From: a virus
Length of the DNA: 64,000 nt
Strand: one strand, 5' to 3'
IMG/VR virus record: IMGVR_UViG_3300009593_000014
Coordinates: 1-64,000 of that record
Part shown: positions 19,001 through 27,507 of the stretch, in pieces
How positions within the stretch are numbered: position 1 is the stretch's first letter
How the letters are laid out: every line of letters begins with the position of its first letter
The notes under the pieces: generated by a model
What the model was told of the DNA's origin: nothing
Database searches by the model: none
Seen by the model: only the letters and a program-made list of their open reading frames with translations
Program-made: the position numbers and the translations under genes

Positions 19001-19690
19001 CTCTCTATATATTGGAATAATTTCATTTATCCTAGCGAAGTCGTCTTTGTTTCTAGTAGAGAGAGCGCTTATCCTGATCCCTATTAGTGACAGATAGTTT
19101 CCATTATTTATTTCACTCTCGTAATAATAAGAATCCGACGATATGTCTGCAGACGCGGCATGTGTTGTCCAAGATGCTGAGCCTTCTAATTTATACTCAA
19201 CCTTTATAGAACTAACCTGACCATAGAATTCAGAAGTGTTGACTCTGATGTGTGTACACCTAGCCGCGTCAAACGATAGTTCGACATACGGCGCTGTGCT
19301 AAAGTTCCCTGTGGATGCGTCCGATCTTGAAGCGCTCCACCAACCAAACTCATATCTAGAGTTGTCTTCATCAGGCATTACCGACCATTGACCGTTGCAT
19401 TTTATGGTATGACCGTTAGTATCGAGGGCACCACAAACAGCCCATAAATAAGCTTGCCTTTCCCATCCGTTAGCAGATTGTGCCGGTGAAAAGAAGTGAC
19501 CAGTAGCGCCCTTCGCCTCACTTGCGTGTGCATCGTTTGTCGTGGCTGCGACTACAGAACCAGAATTTTCCAAATGGCGTGAATCAAGCCAATCAATATT
19601 CACACGAATCTTAGTTGAAAGCATAGAGCCATCAACAGCCTCAGTAAATGCAGAAGATAGCGTAGAATTGTCACTATTTTTAACTATCAT
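16067..19690 (-). CDS. Tail-tip/adhesin protein with PA14-like and LamG-like modules
   Basis: A 1207-residue modular protein. Outer parts look like a tail-hub or baseplate protein, with a beta-rich N-terminus and a C-terminus containing QLQLGDRIKIG. Inside, residues around 480-590 resemble a PA14-like carbohydrate-binding fold (YTYYVPAS, VWINDNLVLDKY). Residues about 690-830 form a concanavalin/LamG-type module (WTHVVATYDGTTLSYYVNG, FDEFVMYNKALT). The inserted glycan-binding modules suggest receptor recognition. It precedes the fibre gene by one base. Confidence 0.75.
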   Translation of the reverse strand: MIVKNSDNSTLSSAFTEAVDGSMLSTKIRVNIDWLDSRHLENSGSVVAATTNDAHASEAKGATGHFFSPAQSANGWERQAYLWAVCGALDTNGHTIKCNGQWSVMPDEDNSRYEFGWWSASRSDASTGNFSTAPYVELSFDAARCTHIRVNTSEFYGQVSSIKVEYKLEGSASWTTHAASADISSDSYYYESEINNGNYLSLIGIRISALSTRNKDDFARINEIIPIYREDLSQYIVNTKVNKVHTLHNSSLPVGSTGANAGDLVLDNTNGRFSPFSTSGVGPYMKKDIKLTIDFGVLVDDVANTYEYVPFGTFWIDQWTVGSDMTVSGQFRDYTKFLSEFMIDDGFFVRDTLAGVAVGDLALKTNFPRANLNVIKRFKDEVIEKSGIVHLEFDDGNPNNQSLSTNIADKGVWGHWWNKSQERWNPVEGIDIEIGALRDTVKEIDKSVTPVVREIVSSSTDALNINNLNNGSSDVFAGANTSGGNTQYINAEFYTYYVPASSSSTLFKFTVQNAGIKVWINDNLVLDKYNNVDTPYNTDCSYVVDVGSLRANAAYKVHIEYYHWYGTQKLVWEYSTNSGSSYADVPYSSTWLAIAKDSIGIRDTYVSSAYSNSYDHFNHGVYLNSSSPVSLSQSSGMTSDASGRSTDFNNASTSHYQHVKVPYDASLNTALSTSDNYTGSYSMEVFAKFESPIAGKGVYAGNIDDAHSASKGWGLFHTSSANGVYLYDGSSLLTVDVSGTVGFGSSVWTHVVATYDGTTLSYYVNGVLKGSATGSGHTSWASSDILIGKSTDSSSGSSADYYFDGKFDEFVMYNKALTADEVLNNYYSINIKETPYYEYLFGNSDSVFSIMQEIATADLGMFVFDEYNKFNYYHYNRFYESFISEHSTVQKTLSDDNFVISGDVPIDLQANKVVVKINDPQVEAAGLQNLWRAPAPTTLVVTALSSGINNSVTSVPVRTTEGEFPWYESGYFKIDDEIMQYNSKTSSSFDGVTRGMFGTTAASHSTAAKVREVKKFSLQYSQAPAINVKYPLVSASVFEEPSLIGVDVWEPNFYGAEAVFSATNDNSVGDLIYLEGQDKITKLSYFASVAGVPVGVESSNSQIIEQSAENSPSIKKYGLKSIEISNKFITDPTWASTIASFIKDKFENVVMVLSVTMAGVPQLQLGDRIKIGTFDNLSISNKEYWVIQIDTSMGAGIEQSVTLREVP

Positions 19691-20160
19691 AACTCAGTAA
19701 ACTCCATTGCAATATCGTAAAGAACGCCACCTTCAAAGTCTCTTCTCAAGAAAAGATTTTCGCTGTAGGATGAAGCGAAAACATCGTAAGAAAGATAGCC
19801 AGTGCCATCATTTTTTTTAATATATAATTTTATTTTACTACTAGAACTACATAGGGTTTTTAAACTAATTCTGCCCGGTCTTCCATCATAAGTATGAGAA
19901 TAAGTGTCAGGCAACATAGCCCACTCGCATGAAATTTTTAATTTATTCATATGGGGAGGGTAATACGTTCCAGACCTTCCTGTATGTCTTCTTACAGTTT
20001 TTACCTGTGATCTCTGAAGACTAAATGAGGTTTTTCTTCCGTGGTCGGTCACATCTTCACCGTTTAGCATCATGTAGGGTCTATCCCCCCAGTTCGCATA
20101 GGTTCTCAAAGTAGTGGTTCCCACTCCAGATATAGAACAAGATCTAGTTACTGTAGCCAT
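19687..20160 (-). CDS. Tail protein, paralogue of the adjacent gene
   Basis: A 157-residue beta-rich protein ending LRRDFEGGVLYDIAMEFTEL. The same arrangement (LRRDELNGCYYYD, SFEEL) closes the neighbouring 166-residue protein, so the pair are diverged duplicates. Position between tape measure and tail tip suits distal-tail or tail-completion proteins. Overlaps are 4 nt and 1 nt, so translation is coupled. Confidence 0.65.
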   Translation of the reverse strand: MATVTRSCSISGVGTTTLRTYANWGDRPYMMLNGEDVTDHGRKTSFSLQRSQVKTVRRHTGRSGTYYPPHMNKLKISCEWAMLPDTYSHTYDGRPGRISLKTLCSSSSKIKLYIKKNDGTGYLSYDVFASSYSENLFLRRDFEGGVLYDIAMEFTEL

Positions 20161-20660
20161 TACAACTCCTCAAAACTTATAGATACATCATAATAATAGC
20201 ATCCATTTAACTCGTCCCTGCGTAATAGTTGTTCAGAATAGCCGTTAACAGTGCACACTGCTGTTTGATAATCAAAATTAGAACTTTCAGATGTATAATC
20301 AGGTAAGTACTCTATTACAATATCGCTATCTGCACTTGCTAAGTTAAATAAATCATCTCTCCCAGTATAGCCATCTACAGTCATAGAGCTTCTGTCGGGA
20401 AGGTATTTGAAGGACAATGAAAATTTCTTCTTGGACCTAACATAGAATCTTTTTCTATTTCCAGAAGCAAGAGTTACAACTTTTTCAACAGCGTCAACTG
20501 TTGAAGTATATTCTCTGTTGTGCGCAGTAATGGTGTGACCATTAGCCTTCATTAGTGGTTTTATAGACTGAGGCACCGAGCCTCTGCTTTTGCCTACAGA
20601 GTCAGTTGCCAACACCCTACCTACACCGTAGATTGACGAAGACCCTTCATGAACAGCCAC
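20160..20660 (-). CDS. Tail protein, paralogue of the adjacent gene
   Basis: A 166-residue protein with an N-terminal Gly-rich loop (SSIYGVGRV) and a C-terminal strand pair shared with its neighbour. It overlaps the tape measure gene by 1 nt. Two distal-tail-like copies may build successive rings below the tail tube. The structural role is inferred from gene order. Confidence 0.65.
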   Translation of the reverse strand: MAVHEGSSSIYGVGRVLATDSVGKSRGSVPQSIKPLMKANGHTITAHNREYTSTVDAVEKVVTLASGNRKRFYVRSKKKFSLSFKYLPDRSSMTVDGYTGRDDLFNLASADSDIVIEYLPDYTSESSNFDYQTAVCTVNGYSEQLLRRDELNGCYYYDVSISFEEL

Positions 20661-23600
20661 TATACACGCCTCCTACTGCTAGTATCAGCCATAGAGCTTA
20701 TCTTTCTTACGTCAGTACCGGCATTTCTATCAGCTTTAGGTGTGACCTTAACGTCATACTCTTTCATCATCTCCTCAAACCATTCTGGCTGCCCTATAAA
20801 GTTATCTACATTGATAGTTACACCAGTAGCACCGCCACCGCCATAAGACTTGCCTGTTCTGTTCATTGCCTCTAAGTTAGATAAACCAATGCTTTGGACA
20901 GCCCTTGCATTCATTACATACTCACCGCCATGAGCGATTACCGGAACAGCGGCTGATCTAAATCCGCCCAGATATCGACCATATTGTGCTCTAATCGCTC
21001 CACCAAAGAACCTGTCAGGAATGTTTCTTCTACCATAATCGGGCATATCAGAATCTAGGACGAAAGGAGGGGTCCAAGTTGCTGAGTGTTCCTCGACTCC
21101 CGCAAATGGCGTGGCTATCGTATATGCCTCGATAAGAGATCCACCCGGGCCAGCAGAGGATTGATAATGCAACGCGCCACTGCCACCAGAAGCTGAGAAT
21201 TTAAGGTTCTTTACGTCAGACGCATCATTCACTCCATCAATTATATCAGCGAAGGCATCTATGATTGGGTCAACGATAGCATCTCCCATTCCACTTTCTA
21301 ATTCGCCTTTTATTTCCGCAAGTTTCGCTTGAAGTATAGGAATTGAGAGAGCCATATAGGAATCCATCCACTCTAATGCAATTATATCCCATTCAAGAGC
21401 GGACTTCCATGTCTCATTTACTTTGTCAAATATGTTTTGGAAGGCGGTGTTTGGATCAAAGTTTTCTAAGATATTAGTCCAAGTATCAACACTTGTCTGA
21501 ATAGATGCGCTCACCCCATCCAAGCTTGAGTCAAGAACACCATTCTCACCAAATGCGCTTTGGAAAGTAGTGTCTGTTATTTGACTTAATGTATCCATCC
21601 ATGTTTGCCACTCTTCAACAGTTGCAGGAAGTTGTTCTTTTAGTATTTCTACTTGCTCCTGCAATCCTTCACGGATTATTTTTAATCTCTCTGCTTCCAA
21701 ATCTTTTGCTACATTGATAGCAGCAATAGCCATATCTCTTTCTTTGTTTACTAGATAATTTTCTCTCTTGTCATCAAGTTTCGTGAGGTTTTCGGCACTT
21801 TTTTCTTCATTAATTATGTACTGTACGGATAGGTTCCTAGCGTCTTCAACTCTTCCTTCATATATGGCTAATTGCCTATTGCGTATGAAGTTCTCTTTAT
21901 CTAAAGCCATTTGGTTAACTATTTCTCTGCGCTTGGACTCATACTGCAGCGTCTTGGTTAGTTCTTCTTCTGCCTTTTTGACTTCTTCTATGGCTTCTAT
22001 TCGAGCATCGTAAGCGCTTAAGGCAACTTCCGTATACGCATCAAATGCAGCCATAGCAGCATCAGCTATCCTTGCCAATTCTTCTTTCAATGCGGCTTTC
22101 ACTTTGTCAACAAATTCATTAACCGCTTGTTGAAAGCCTTTGCCAACGGCATCTTTTATATCATCAGCAAGCTCTGATTTCTGAGTTTCATTCAAGTCGG
22201 TAAACTCGTCAACACCTTCCTCGCCACCTTCACCAACAGCATCAGCAACAGAATCAATAAGGTCTGTGCCTCCTATATTCCCCAACAAGCTCCCTACACC
22301 TTCGGAAACCGTTCTTGCTAAATCAAAATCCCTTATACCTGACAGAACGTCAGTTATACTCTTAACCCATCCTGCAGTGGAAACACTCATGTCATCAGCA
22401 CCTGCTCCGTAATTTTCAACCATCTCAACAAAACCATCAATAAATCCTGTTGCTGCATCTTTGGCACCGTTTAAAGTGCCTTTTACGTCATCCCCCCAAG
22501 ATGTCCAATCGAAATCAGGTTTTTCATCTATAAGCCCCACTGCTTCCAAAAGCCCACCTACGGTTTCAGCAACAACCTCTGCGCCCTTGGCTATCCCTTG
22601 ACCCATAGTTATAAATGCATCAATTACTTTGAAAGCAAGATCAATGACAAACTTATACCATTCACCCAAGACCCTAACCATCAGAACTACGGCCTGCATA
22701 ATAAGCCTGCCTAGCCAGACAAACGCGTTAGGAATATAATGCCCAACTATCATCACTATTTGTTCCGCAATCCAAAGGTGAACATCTACAAATCCCTCAA
22801 AGATTGCAGTAATCCAGTAAACTACTGACTGAATCACTCCGGCAAAAGTTTGAAAATGTTCCTGAACAAAGCCAACAACTTTGCCTATAATCCCGAACAC
22901 AAACTTCCACATTTTCATAAAGCCCTTCAATATAGGAGGGAGGACTTTGAGTACAACATTCATAACTACATCCAAAAAGCCTTCAACAGCGGAAGCTACT
23001 TTCTCAAAAATCTCCCCTACAGCATTAATACCAGAGTCTTTGCTTCCATCTCCACCTTCCTTCCCAAAGACGGAACCGAATATTTCCATAACCATAGTGC
23101 CAATTCTTTTAAAGAAAGCCATAATTTTAGAAAATACTCTCTTAATTATCTCCACACCCGGCTTAACAGCCTCACCAAATTGTCCAAGATTGTCTTTAAT
23201 AACCAGAACAAGGCCAATGATAATAAACAAAATTGAGGTTATACCACCAAACATAAAGGCTTTCTTTGCGATTTTACCGGCTACTTTAAAAGCCGTGCCT
23301 ATAATAAAAGCAGTAGCAACATATGATTTTCTTATTGCATTGTTGGCAAATGACATGCTTCTTAACCAAAACCTACCGGACATGCTTGCTGAGAATCTCT
23401 CTACGAGCATTCTCTTAAGAGAACTAATGGTGAACCATTTTTTTATAAACTTACTAGCGGCACCAACTTTAGTTAACCATGCCGCACCTGATTTAGTTGC
23501 TGCTATTTGCTCTACTACAAATCTCTTCATTGCACTTATGTGGAATACCTTGTTAATCTTAGCGGCGGCTGCTCTAAATGGACCAATCTTTGGTTTGGGA

Positions 23601-25888
23601 GGTGCAGGAGGACCATGCATGACTGGTTTAGCAGGACCATGCATTCCCGGTGCCATCTCTTCAACCATAACTCCTTGAGCGTTGGTGACGACGTTTGCAG
23701 CCGCCCCACCTCTAAATACGGATGTTGATTTTTTTGGAGACTTTGATGCCTCCAACAAGCCCGAAGCTTGTTTTTGACCAACTTCACTAAATGCTTTCAT
23801 TTTCTTAAAAATATTTCCTTGTGTGCCGCTAAGGATCTTGTATTTTGTTGCTAGATTGCTAACAAGCCCCCCTTCTTTTATGAGCATCCCCCCAACTTTT
23901 CTCATGGGTCCAAGCATCTTGCCTCGGAGAACTGTAGAAACCATCATTGCAGAAGACATCATTTTCATTTGCGGAACAAAGAAAGCCATAGCACGAGCGA
24001 CAGTTGCAACAACGATACCCATTTGTGCCAGCATAAATAGCAGTGGGCCCAGTGCAGCAACAGCGCCAACAATGACTATTATCATTCTCTTAGTTCCTGT
24101 ATCCATGTTTTGCAACGATGCAACAAAGCGTTGAATTGAAGGTATCAGCCCTTGTATTGCTTCATAAAACTGTGCGCCAAATTCTTCCATTAAGTTTCTA
24201 AACTGCGACTTAACCTTATCCATCATAGCCGCAGGGCCTGCCAGAACGATCTCAAGCTCTTGAGCAAAAATCTTTCCAGCCTCAGTAGCGCCCATAGCGT
24301 CTATTGCAAGCGCTTTCATTTCTGGAGACAACTTACTGAAAGCCGTGGTCCACACTGCGGCATCTGAAGAATTCTCATGCAGCCCTTGACCAAACTTACC
24401 CATCGCCTGATCTGCTTTGATAATGTCGGCTCTAAAAGCGTCAATTGAATCTTGATCTTTGAAAGCATTCTTAATATCGTTTTGAAAACCATATATATAC
24501 TCGTTATCTGCTAGTTCTTTACCAAAATCAGCAAATGCACCTTTTCCTCCAAACGACATTGCCTGAAAAGCCGTCCCGACACCTTTAATAGAGTCTTCTA
24601 AGCTCTCCATCCCCATGACCAATGCAAACAATCTTGAAGCCTGACGTTTACCAACTAATTCACCCAAATAAACTAATGCGTCTTTATCGCTAGCGTGCTC
24701 AGCAATAAGCTTCATGTTCTCAGCCAATCTGAACATCATCATATTACCTATACCTAGGTTGGAATGAAATTCCGGCCCTATCATATTTGAAAACTTCTCG
24801 GCTGCTTTTGCAGATTTAGTCGTAGGATTGACTAGCCTCTGAATAGAGAATTTTAATGCGTGAGCAGATTCTGTTGCGTTAAGACCCATCTCTTTCATTC
24901 TCGCCAAAAGACCAGTCAAAAAGACTAGCTCTATACCAGCAGCAACAGCGGCAGGAGATACTTGAGGGAAAGCTTCAGCCAAGTCAGCCATTGACAAGGC
25001 TGTCGTGTTTTCCATCATGTTTAACTTAGCAAGCAAACCTCTAACCTTATCTATGCGATCACCGGCAGGGTCCATGGCTTTTGTAAGACCAGCAATGTTG
25101 GCAATAAAGTCACGACCAACGGATGCTTGAACCTGACCGACTTTTTCGAGTTGGAGCGTCAATTCAGCATACTCACCAGCCATCTGTTCGATGTTGTTTA
25201 TACCGTCATTAGAGCCCATCAAGGCAGCGCCCATTTGGGCAAAGTCGGCAGTTAAACCGGCAACAATAGTTCTACTTACACCAAGCTCTTCCGAAACACG
25301 CCGTGTGTTTTCTCTAACCCTATCCATCTCGTCACCGGTTTTACCGAGGATTTTACTAGTTCTAACAAGAGCCTTTTCAAAAGAATAAAATGTCTGGATC
25401 GCTCTACGCATCCCCATAATAACAGGAAGGCCAAAGCCGACCATCATCTGTCTACCTACCCACTGTAGGTTTTTAGCAGTATCCTGTGCTCGCAGAGATA
25501 CGGAACGAAGGTCTGTGCCCAGTTTTCTCAAAGGCAGAGAAGCCATTTTCACTCTAGCTACAGCAATCTCTTTGTTAAGGACGCGCCATTCTTTGCTGTT
25601 TTTCTTTAGCGCATCACGAGATGCTCTAAGGTCATTGATTTCTACCTTACGAAGCCCCTTCATGGCTTTCTGATTATTCATCAGATGCTTCATAGTCTTG
25701 GCGCTACCCTGCATTATTGCATTTAGACCGCTCTGGATTTCTTTTGAAGACCCCAAGACCTGATTCAGGGACAGGTTTTGTCTTTTTAAGGTGGCAGTTC
25801 CGTTCGAGACCGACAGGAGCAGTTTCTGATACACACCCAACTGGTTCATACCAGTAATTCTTATATTATGCTCAAAATCTTCTGCCAT
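20660..25888 (-). CDS. Tail tape measure protein
   Basis: A 1742-residue protein, the longest in the window. An N-terminal tape-measure domain (residues about 150-400) is followed by hydrophobic segments near 610-650 and 870-915. A long coiled coil rich in Ala, Glu and Lys lies at 1290-1430. The C-terminus has GGEYVMNARAVQ, commonly seen at the end of actinophage tape measures. It sets tail length. At roughly 0.15 nm per residue the tail would be about 260 nm. It follows the tail assembly chaperones, the usual order. Confidence 0.95.
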   Translation of the reverse strand: MAEDFEHNIRITGMNQLGVYQKLLLSVSNGTATLKRQNLSLNQVLGSSKEIQSGLNAIMQGSAKTMKHLMNNQKAMKGLRKVEINDLRASRDALKKNSKEWRVLNKEIAVARVKMASLPLRKLGTDLRSVSLRAQDTAKNLQWVGRQMMVGFGLPVIMGMRRAIQTFYSFEKALVRTSKILGKTGDEMDRVRENTRRVSEELGVSRTIVAGLTADFAQMGAALMGSNDGINNIEQMAGEYAELTLQLEKVGQVQASVGRDFIANIAGLTKAMDPAGDRIDKVRGLLAKLNMMENTTALSMADLAEAFPQVSPAAVAAGIELVFLTGLLARMKEMGLNATESAHALKFSIQRLVNPTTKSAKAAEKFSNMIGPEFHSNLGIGNMMMFRLAENMKLIAEHASDKDALVYLGELVGKRQASRLFALVMGMESLEDSIKGVGTAFQAMSFGGKGAFADFGKELADNEYIYGFQNDIKNAFKDQDSIDAFRADIIKADQAMGKFGQGLHENSSDAAVWTTAFSKLSPEMKALAIDAMGATEAGKIFAQELEIVLAGPAAMMDKVKSQFRNLMEEFGAQFYEAIQGLIPSIQRFVASLQNMDTGTKRMIIVIVGAVAALGPLLFMLAQMGIVVATVARAMAFFVPQMKMMSSAMMVSTVLRGKMLGPMRKVGGMLIKEGGLVSNLATKYKILSGTQGNIFKKMKAFSEVGQKQASGLLEASKSPKKSTSVFRGGAAANVVTNAQGVMVEEMAPGMHGPAKPVMHGPPAPPKPKIGPFRAAAAKINKVFHISAMKRFVVEQIAATKSGAAWLTKVGAASKFIKKWFTISSLKRMLVERFSASMSGRFWLRSMSFANNAIRKSYVATAFIIGTAFKVAGKIAKKAFMFGGITSILFIIIGLVLVIKDNLGQFGEAVKPGVEIIKRVFSKIMAFFKRIGTMVMEIFGSVFGKEGGDGSKDSGINAVGEIFEKVASAVEGFLDVVMNVVLKVLPPILKGFMKMWKFVFGIIGKVVGFVQEHFQTFAGVIQSVVYWITAIFEGFVDVHLWIAEQIVMIVGHYIPNAFVWLGRLIMQAVVLMVRVLGEWYKFVIDLAFKVIDAFITMGQGIAKGAEVVAETVGGLLEAVGLIDEKPDFDWTSWGDDVKGTLNGAKDAATGFIDGFVEMVENYGAGADDMSVSTAGWVKSITDVLSGIRDFDLARTVSEGVGSLLGNIGGTDLIDSVADAVGEGGEEGVDEFTDLNETQKSELADDIKDAVGKGFQQAVNEFVDKVKAALKEELARIADAAMAAFDAYTEVALSAYDARIEAIEEVKKAEEELTKTLQYESKRREIVNQMALDKENFIRNRQLAIYEGRVEDARNLSVQYIINEEKSAENLTKLDDKRENYLVNKERDMAIAAINVAKDLEAERLKIIREGLQEQVEILKEQLPATVEEWQTWMDTLSQITDTTFQSAFGENGVLDSSLDGVSASIQTSVDTWTNILENFDPNTAFQNIFDKVNETWKSALEWDIIALEWMDSYMALSIPILQAKLAEIKGELESGMGDAIVDPIIDAFADIIDGVNDASDVKNLKFSASGGSGALHYQSSAGPGGSLIEAYTIATPFAGVEEHSATWTPPFVLDSDMPDYGRRNIPDRFFGGAIRAQYGRYLGGFRSAAVPVIAHGGEYVMNARAVQSIGLSNLEAMNRTGKSYGGGGATGVTINVDNFIGQPEWFEEMMKEYDVKVTPKADRNAGTDVRKISSMADTSSRRRV

Positions 25889-25915
25889 TTTCCCACCTAT
25901 TATATATTATCTCAC

Positions 25916-26197
25916 CTATTCGCTTTCATAACCAAGTCCAATAGGTAGGTGTGAAATAGTAAATTCACTATCTAGAGCCATGTCAGCACTGCTTGCTGTA
26001 CGCTCAGGCGGTACTCTATCTGTTAGGGAATCGTACTCCCCAATAGACTCACCACCAATAAGCTGAGCTAGAATATCATAGTCGTTATGACGATTAAACC
26101 TAACCGTGTCAACTATGTTAATTAACTCAGGCAGCGATATGTTTCTTTCTATATCTTCGATGCTCTTCCATGAGCCAACAGAGACAAAAGCCTCCAA
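25916..26197 (-). CDS. Tail assembly chaperone, frameshift (T-like) portion
   Basis: This 93-residue frame begins with TTG at 26197 but stays open, without stops, back to the slippery CCCAAAC at 26272-26278 in the upstream gene. It is therefore best read as the C-terminal part of a G-T-type fusion of about 224 residues (26589 to 25916). In lambda and many siphophages the fusion chaperone loads tube protein onto the tape measure. It lies directly upstream of the tape measure gene, exactly where such a chaperone is expected. Independent translation from TTG is unlikely. Confidence 0.85.
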   Translation of the reverse strand: MEAFVSVGSWKSIEDIERNISLPELINIVDTVRFNRHNDYDILAQLIGGESIGEYDSLTDRVPPERTASSADMALDSEFTISHLPIGLGYESE

Positions 26198-26205
26198 AAC
26201 TAAGT

Positions 26206-26278
26206 GATGGAGAGGGAAGGTGTGCCAACTGTCTGACTGTCTGGCAACACCTGTCCCCTCTCCACCTACTCGTTTGGG
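26206..26278 (-). promoter_or_regulatory. Programmed -1 frameshift signal (slippery site plus stem-loop)
   Basis: Minus-strand codons GCC CCA AAC contain the X XXY YYZ heptamer CCCAAAC (26272-26278), one codon before the TAG of the upstream chaperone. After an 8-nt spacer comes a long hairpin: GGAGAGGG pairs perfectly with CCCTCTCC (26256-26263 with 26209-26216), and inside it AGGTG/CACCT and TGCCA/TGGCA also pair. Slippery site, spacing and structure all fit a classic -1 signal. Confidence 0.9.
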
Positions 26279-26589
26279 GCTTCTTCAACCTCGTTACCCA
26301 TACTTGCGGCCATTAGGCCAGCAAAGCATCGTAGATCCAATGCATCCTCTAGAGCTTCTTCATCGTTAGCTAAGTCTGGATCAACTTTCTGAAGAGCAAT
26401 TGCTGCTGCTTTGACCATATTGTCAATATCCTCATCGTTTAATCCTTTAGTTTCATCGACGTTAAGTTGGTCTGCAATTTTCATAAAATTACGAAGTTGA
26501 CGAATGGTAAGAGGATAAACCTTTCTTTCCACTCCATCAGCAAACACTATAACTTGACCCTCTCGAAGATCTTTGTTTTTTGTAGACAT
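26266..26589 (-). CDS. Tail assembly chaperone (G-like)
   Basis: A 107-residue helical, acidic protein with a short beta N-terminus (EGQVIVFADGVERKVYPLTI), typical of siphophage tail assembly chaperones upstream of the tape measure. Its last codons carry the slippery heptamer described separately, so a fraction of ribosomes should extend it into the T-like frame. It has its own promoter upstream and AAAGG before the start. Confidence 0.85.
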   Translation of the reverse strand: MSTKNKDLREGQVIVFADGVERKVYPLTIRQLRNFMKIADQLNVDETKGLNDEDIDNMVKAAAIALQKVDPDLANDEEALEDALDLRCFAGLMAASMGNEVEEAPNE

Positions 26590-26630
26590 TTAATTTTCAC
26601 ACCTTTCGTATATTTTCATGTGATATAAAT

Positions 26631-26659
26631 ACTATACCATGAATCTACGTTGATACCAA
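26631..26659 (-). promoter_or_regulatory. Promoter for tail chaperone/tape measure genes
   Basis: On the minus strand TTGGTA (26654-26659), a 17-bp spacer and TATAGT (26631-26636) preceded by TGG (extended -10). The same TGG-TATAGT arrangement recurs before the head connector gene at 29642, arguing for a real phage promoter class. Confidence 0.6.
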
Positions 26660-26675
26660 CTAATAAACAGTAATT

Positions 26676-27275
26676 TTAACTGTTTGCAGTTACATCAATA
26701 ATTTTACCATACTCATAATTTGTATCAGAGCTGTTAGGCAAGATCCTGAATTCAACAGGGAATGCCACAGCCTCAGCACGCTTCATTGAGTGAGAGCTTG
26801 CTGCGTAAGATACGGCTCTTTTAGTTTGGAATATTCTTTTGAGAGTAGTGCTTGCGGTTGTACCCGGAGCGTTACCAGTAATTTGAAGAACCTTCTCATA
26901 CGGATATACATTCTCAATACCAAACTTAAATGTTTTTGTTGCGGATGCACCAGAAACTGTGTCTAAATCAGTCACAATATCTTGTGTAGCCGAGTCTGTT
27001 CCCGAAGAAGTAGACTTGTAGTTCCATGCGTGGGCTAGGTTTGTAAGAGTCGCCTCAGCAAGAGTCGTCTTAACCATAACCTTCACACGAGATTGGATAA
27101 CTTTAGCAGCGTCACCAAACTGATCAACTTCAATGTCAACCATATCAGGTTCCCATGTTAGTTCTACACCTTCCATGGTAGCCCCAACATCAGTTAAAGA
27201 ACCAAAAGCGGTTCCTGATTCGCCAATCTCTACTGTTGCTTCACCAACAACTATATTTGCAGTAGTAATAGCCAT
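26676..27275 (-). CDS. Major tail tube protein
   Basis: A 199-residue beta-rich protein. It opens with a strand pair (ANIVVGEATVEIGESGT) and has the long central loop typical of tail tube subunits. Its size and its place between tail terminator genes and the tail chaperones match the siphophage tube protein, which polymerises around the tape measure. A strong GGAGG lies before the ATG, as expected for an abundant protein. Confidence 0.85.
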   Translation of the reverse strand: MAITTANIVVGEATVEIGESGTAFGSLTDVGATMEGVELTWEPDMVDIEVDQFGDAAKVIQSRVKVMVKTTLAEATLTNLAHAWNYKSTSSGTDSATQDIVTDLDTVSGASATKTFKFGIENVYPYEKVLQITGNAPGTTASTTLKRIFQTKRAVSYAASSHSMKRAEAVAFPVEFRILPNSSDTNYEYGKIIDVTANS

Positions 27276-27292
27276 TATTTTTTCCTCCTATG

Positions 27293-27493
27293 TTATTCTA
27301 GAGTGAACATACGTTTTCCACGTTTGTCCCTCCACCTAGATAATTTTTTAGCGTGCTCTAGAGGCACCTCGCCTTTTCTTCCCCCTACTCCTCTGGCATT
27401 TTGCCACTCAAAGTCATATTGAGCTTTACCAATACGAGCAGAAAAACTAGGCGTTTTTCCCACATATGTAATAGCAGTATATCCTATATTCAT
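27293..27493 (-). CDS. Small structural-region protein
   Basis: A 66-residue basic protein (ITYVGKTPSFSARIG, then an HAKKLSRWRDKRGKR tail). The open frame extends to 27556, but the added residues would overlap the tail terminator gene and begin without a good ribosome site, so the Met at 27493 is preferred. It sits between tail terminator and tube genes. Its function is unknown. Confidence 0.55.
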   Translation of the reverse strand: MNIGYTAITYVGKTPSFSARIGKAQYDFEWQNARGVGGRKGEVPLEHAKKLSRWRDKRGKRMFTLE

Positions 27494-27507
27494 TTTTATT
27501 GCGAACT

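Noticed and set aside
22881-23678. Plus-strand open frame of 265 codons opposite the tape measure gene
   Set aside because: Antisense shadow of a long, strongly supported gene; no ribosome site and a composition explained by the complementary codons.
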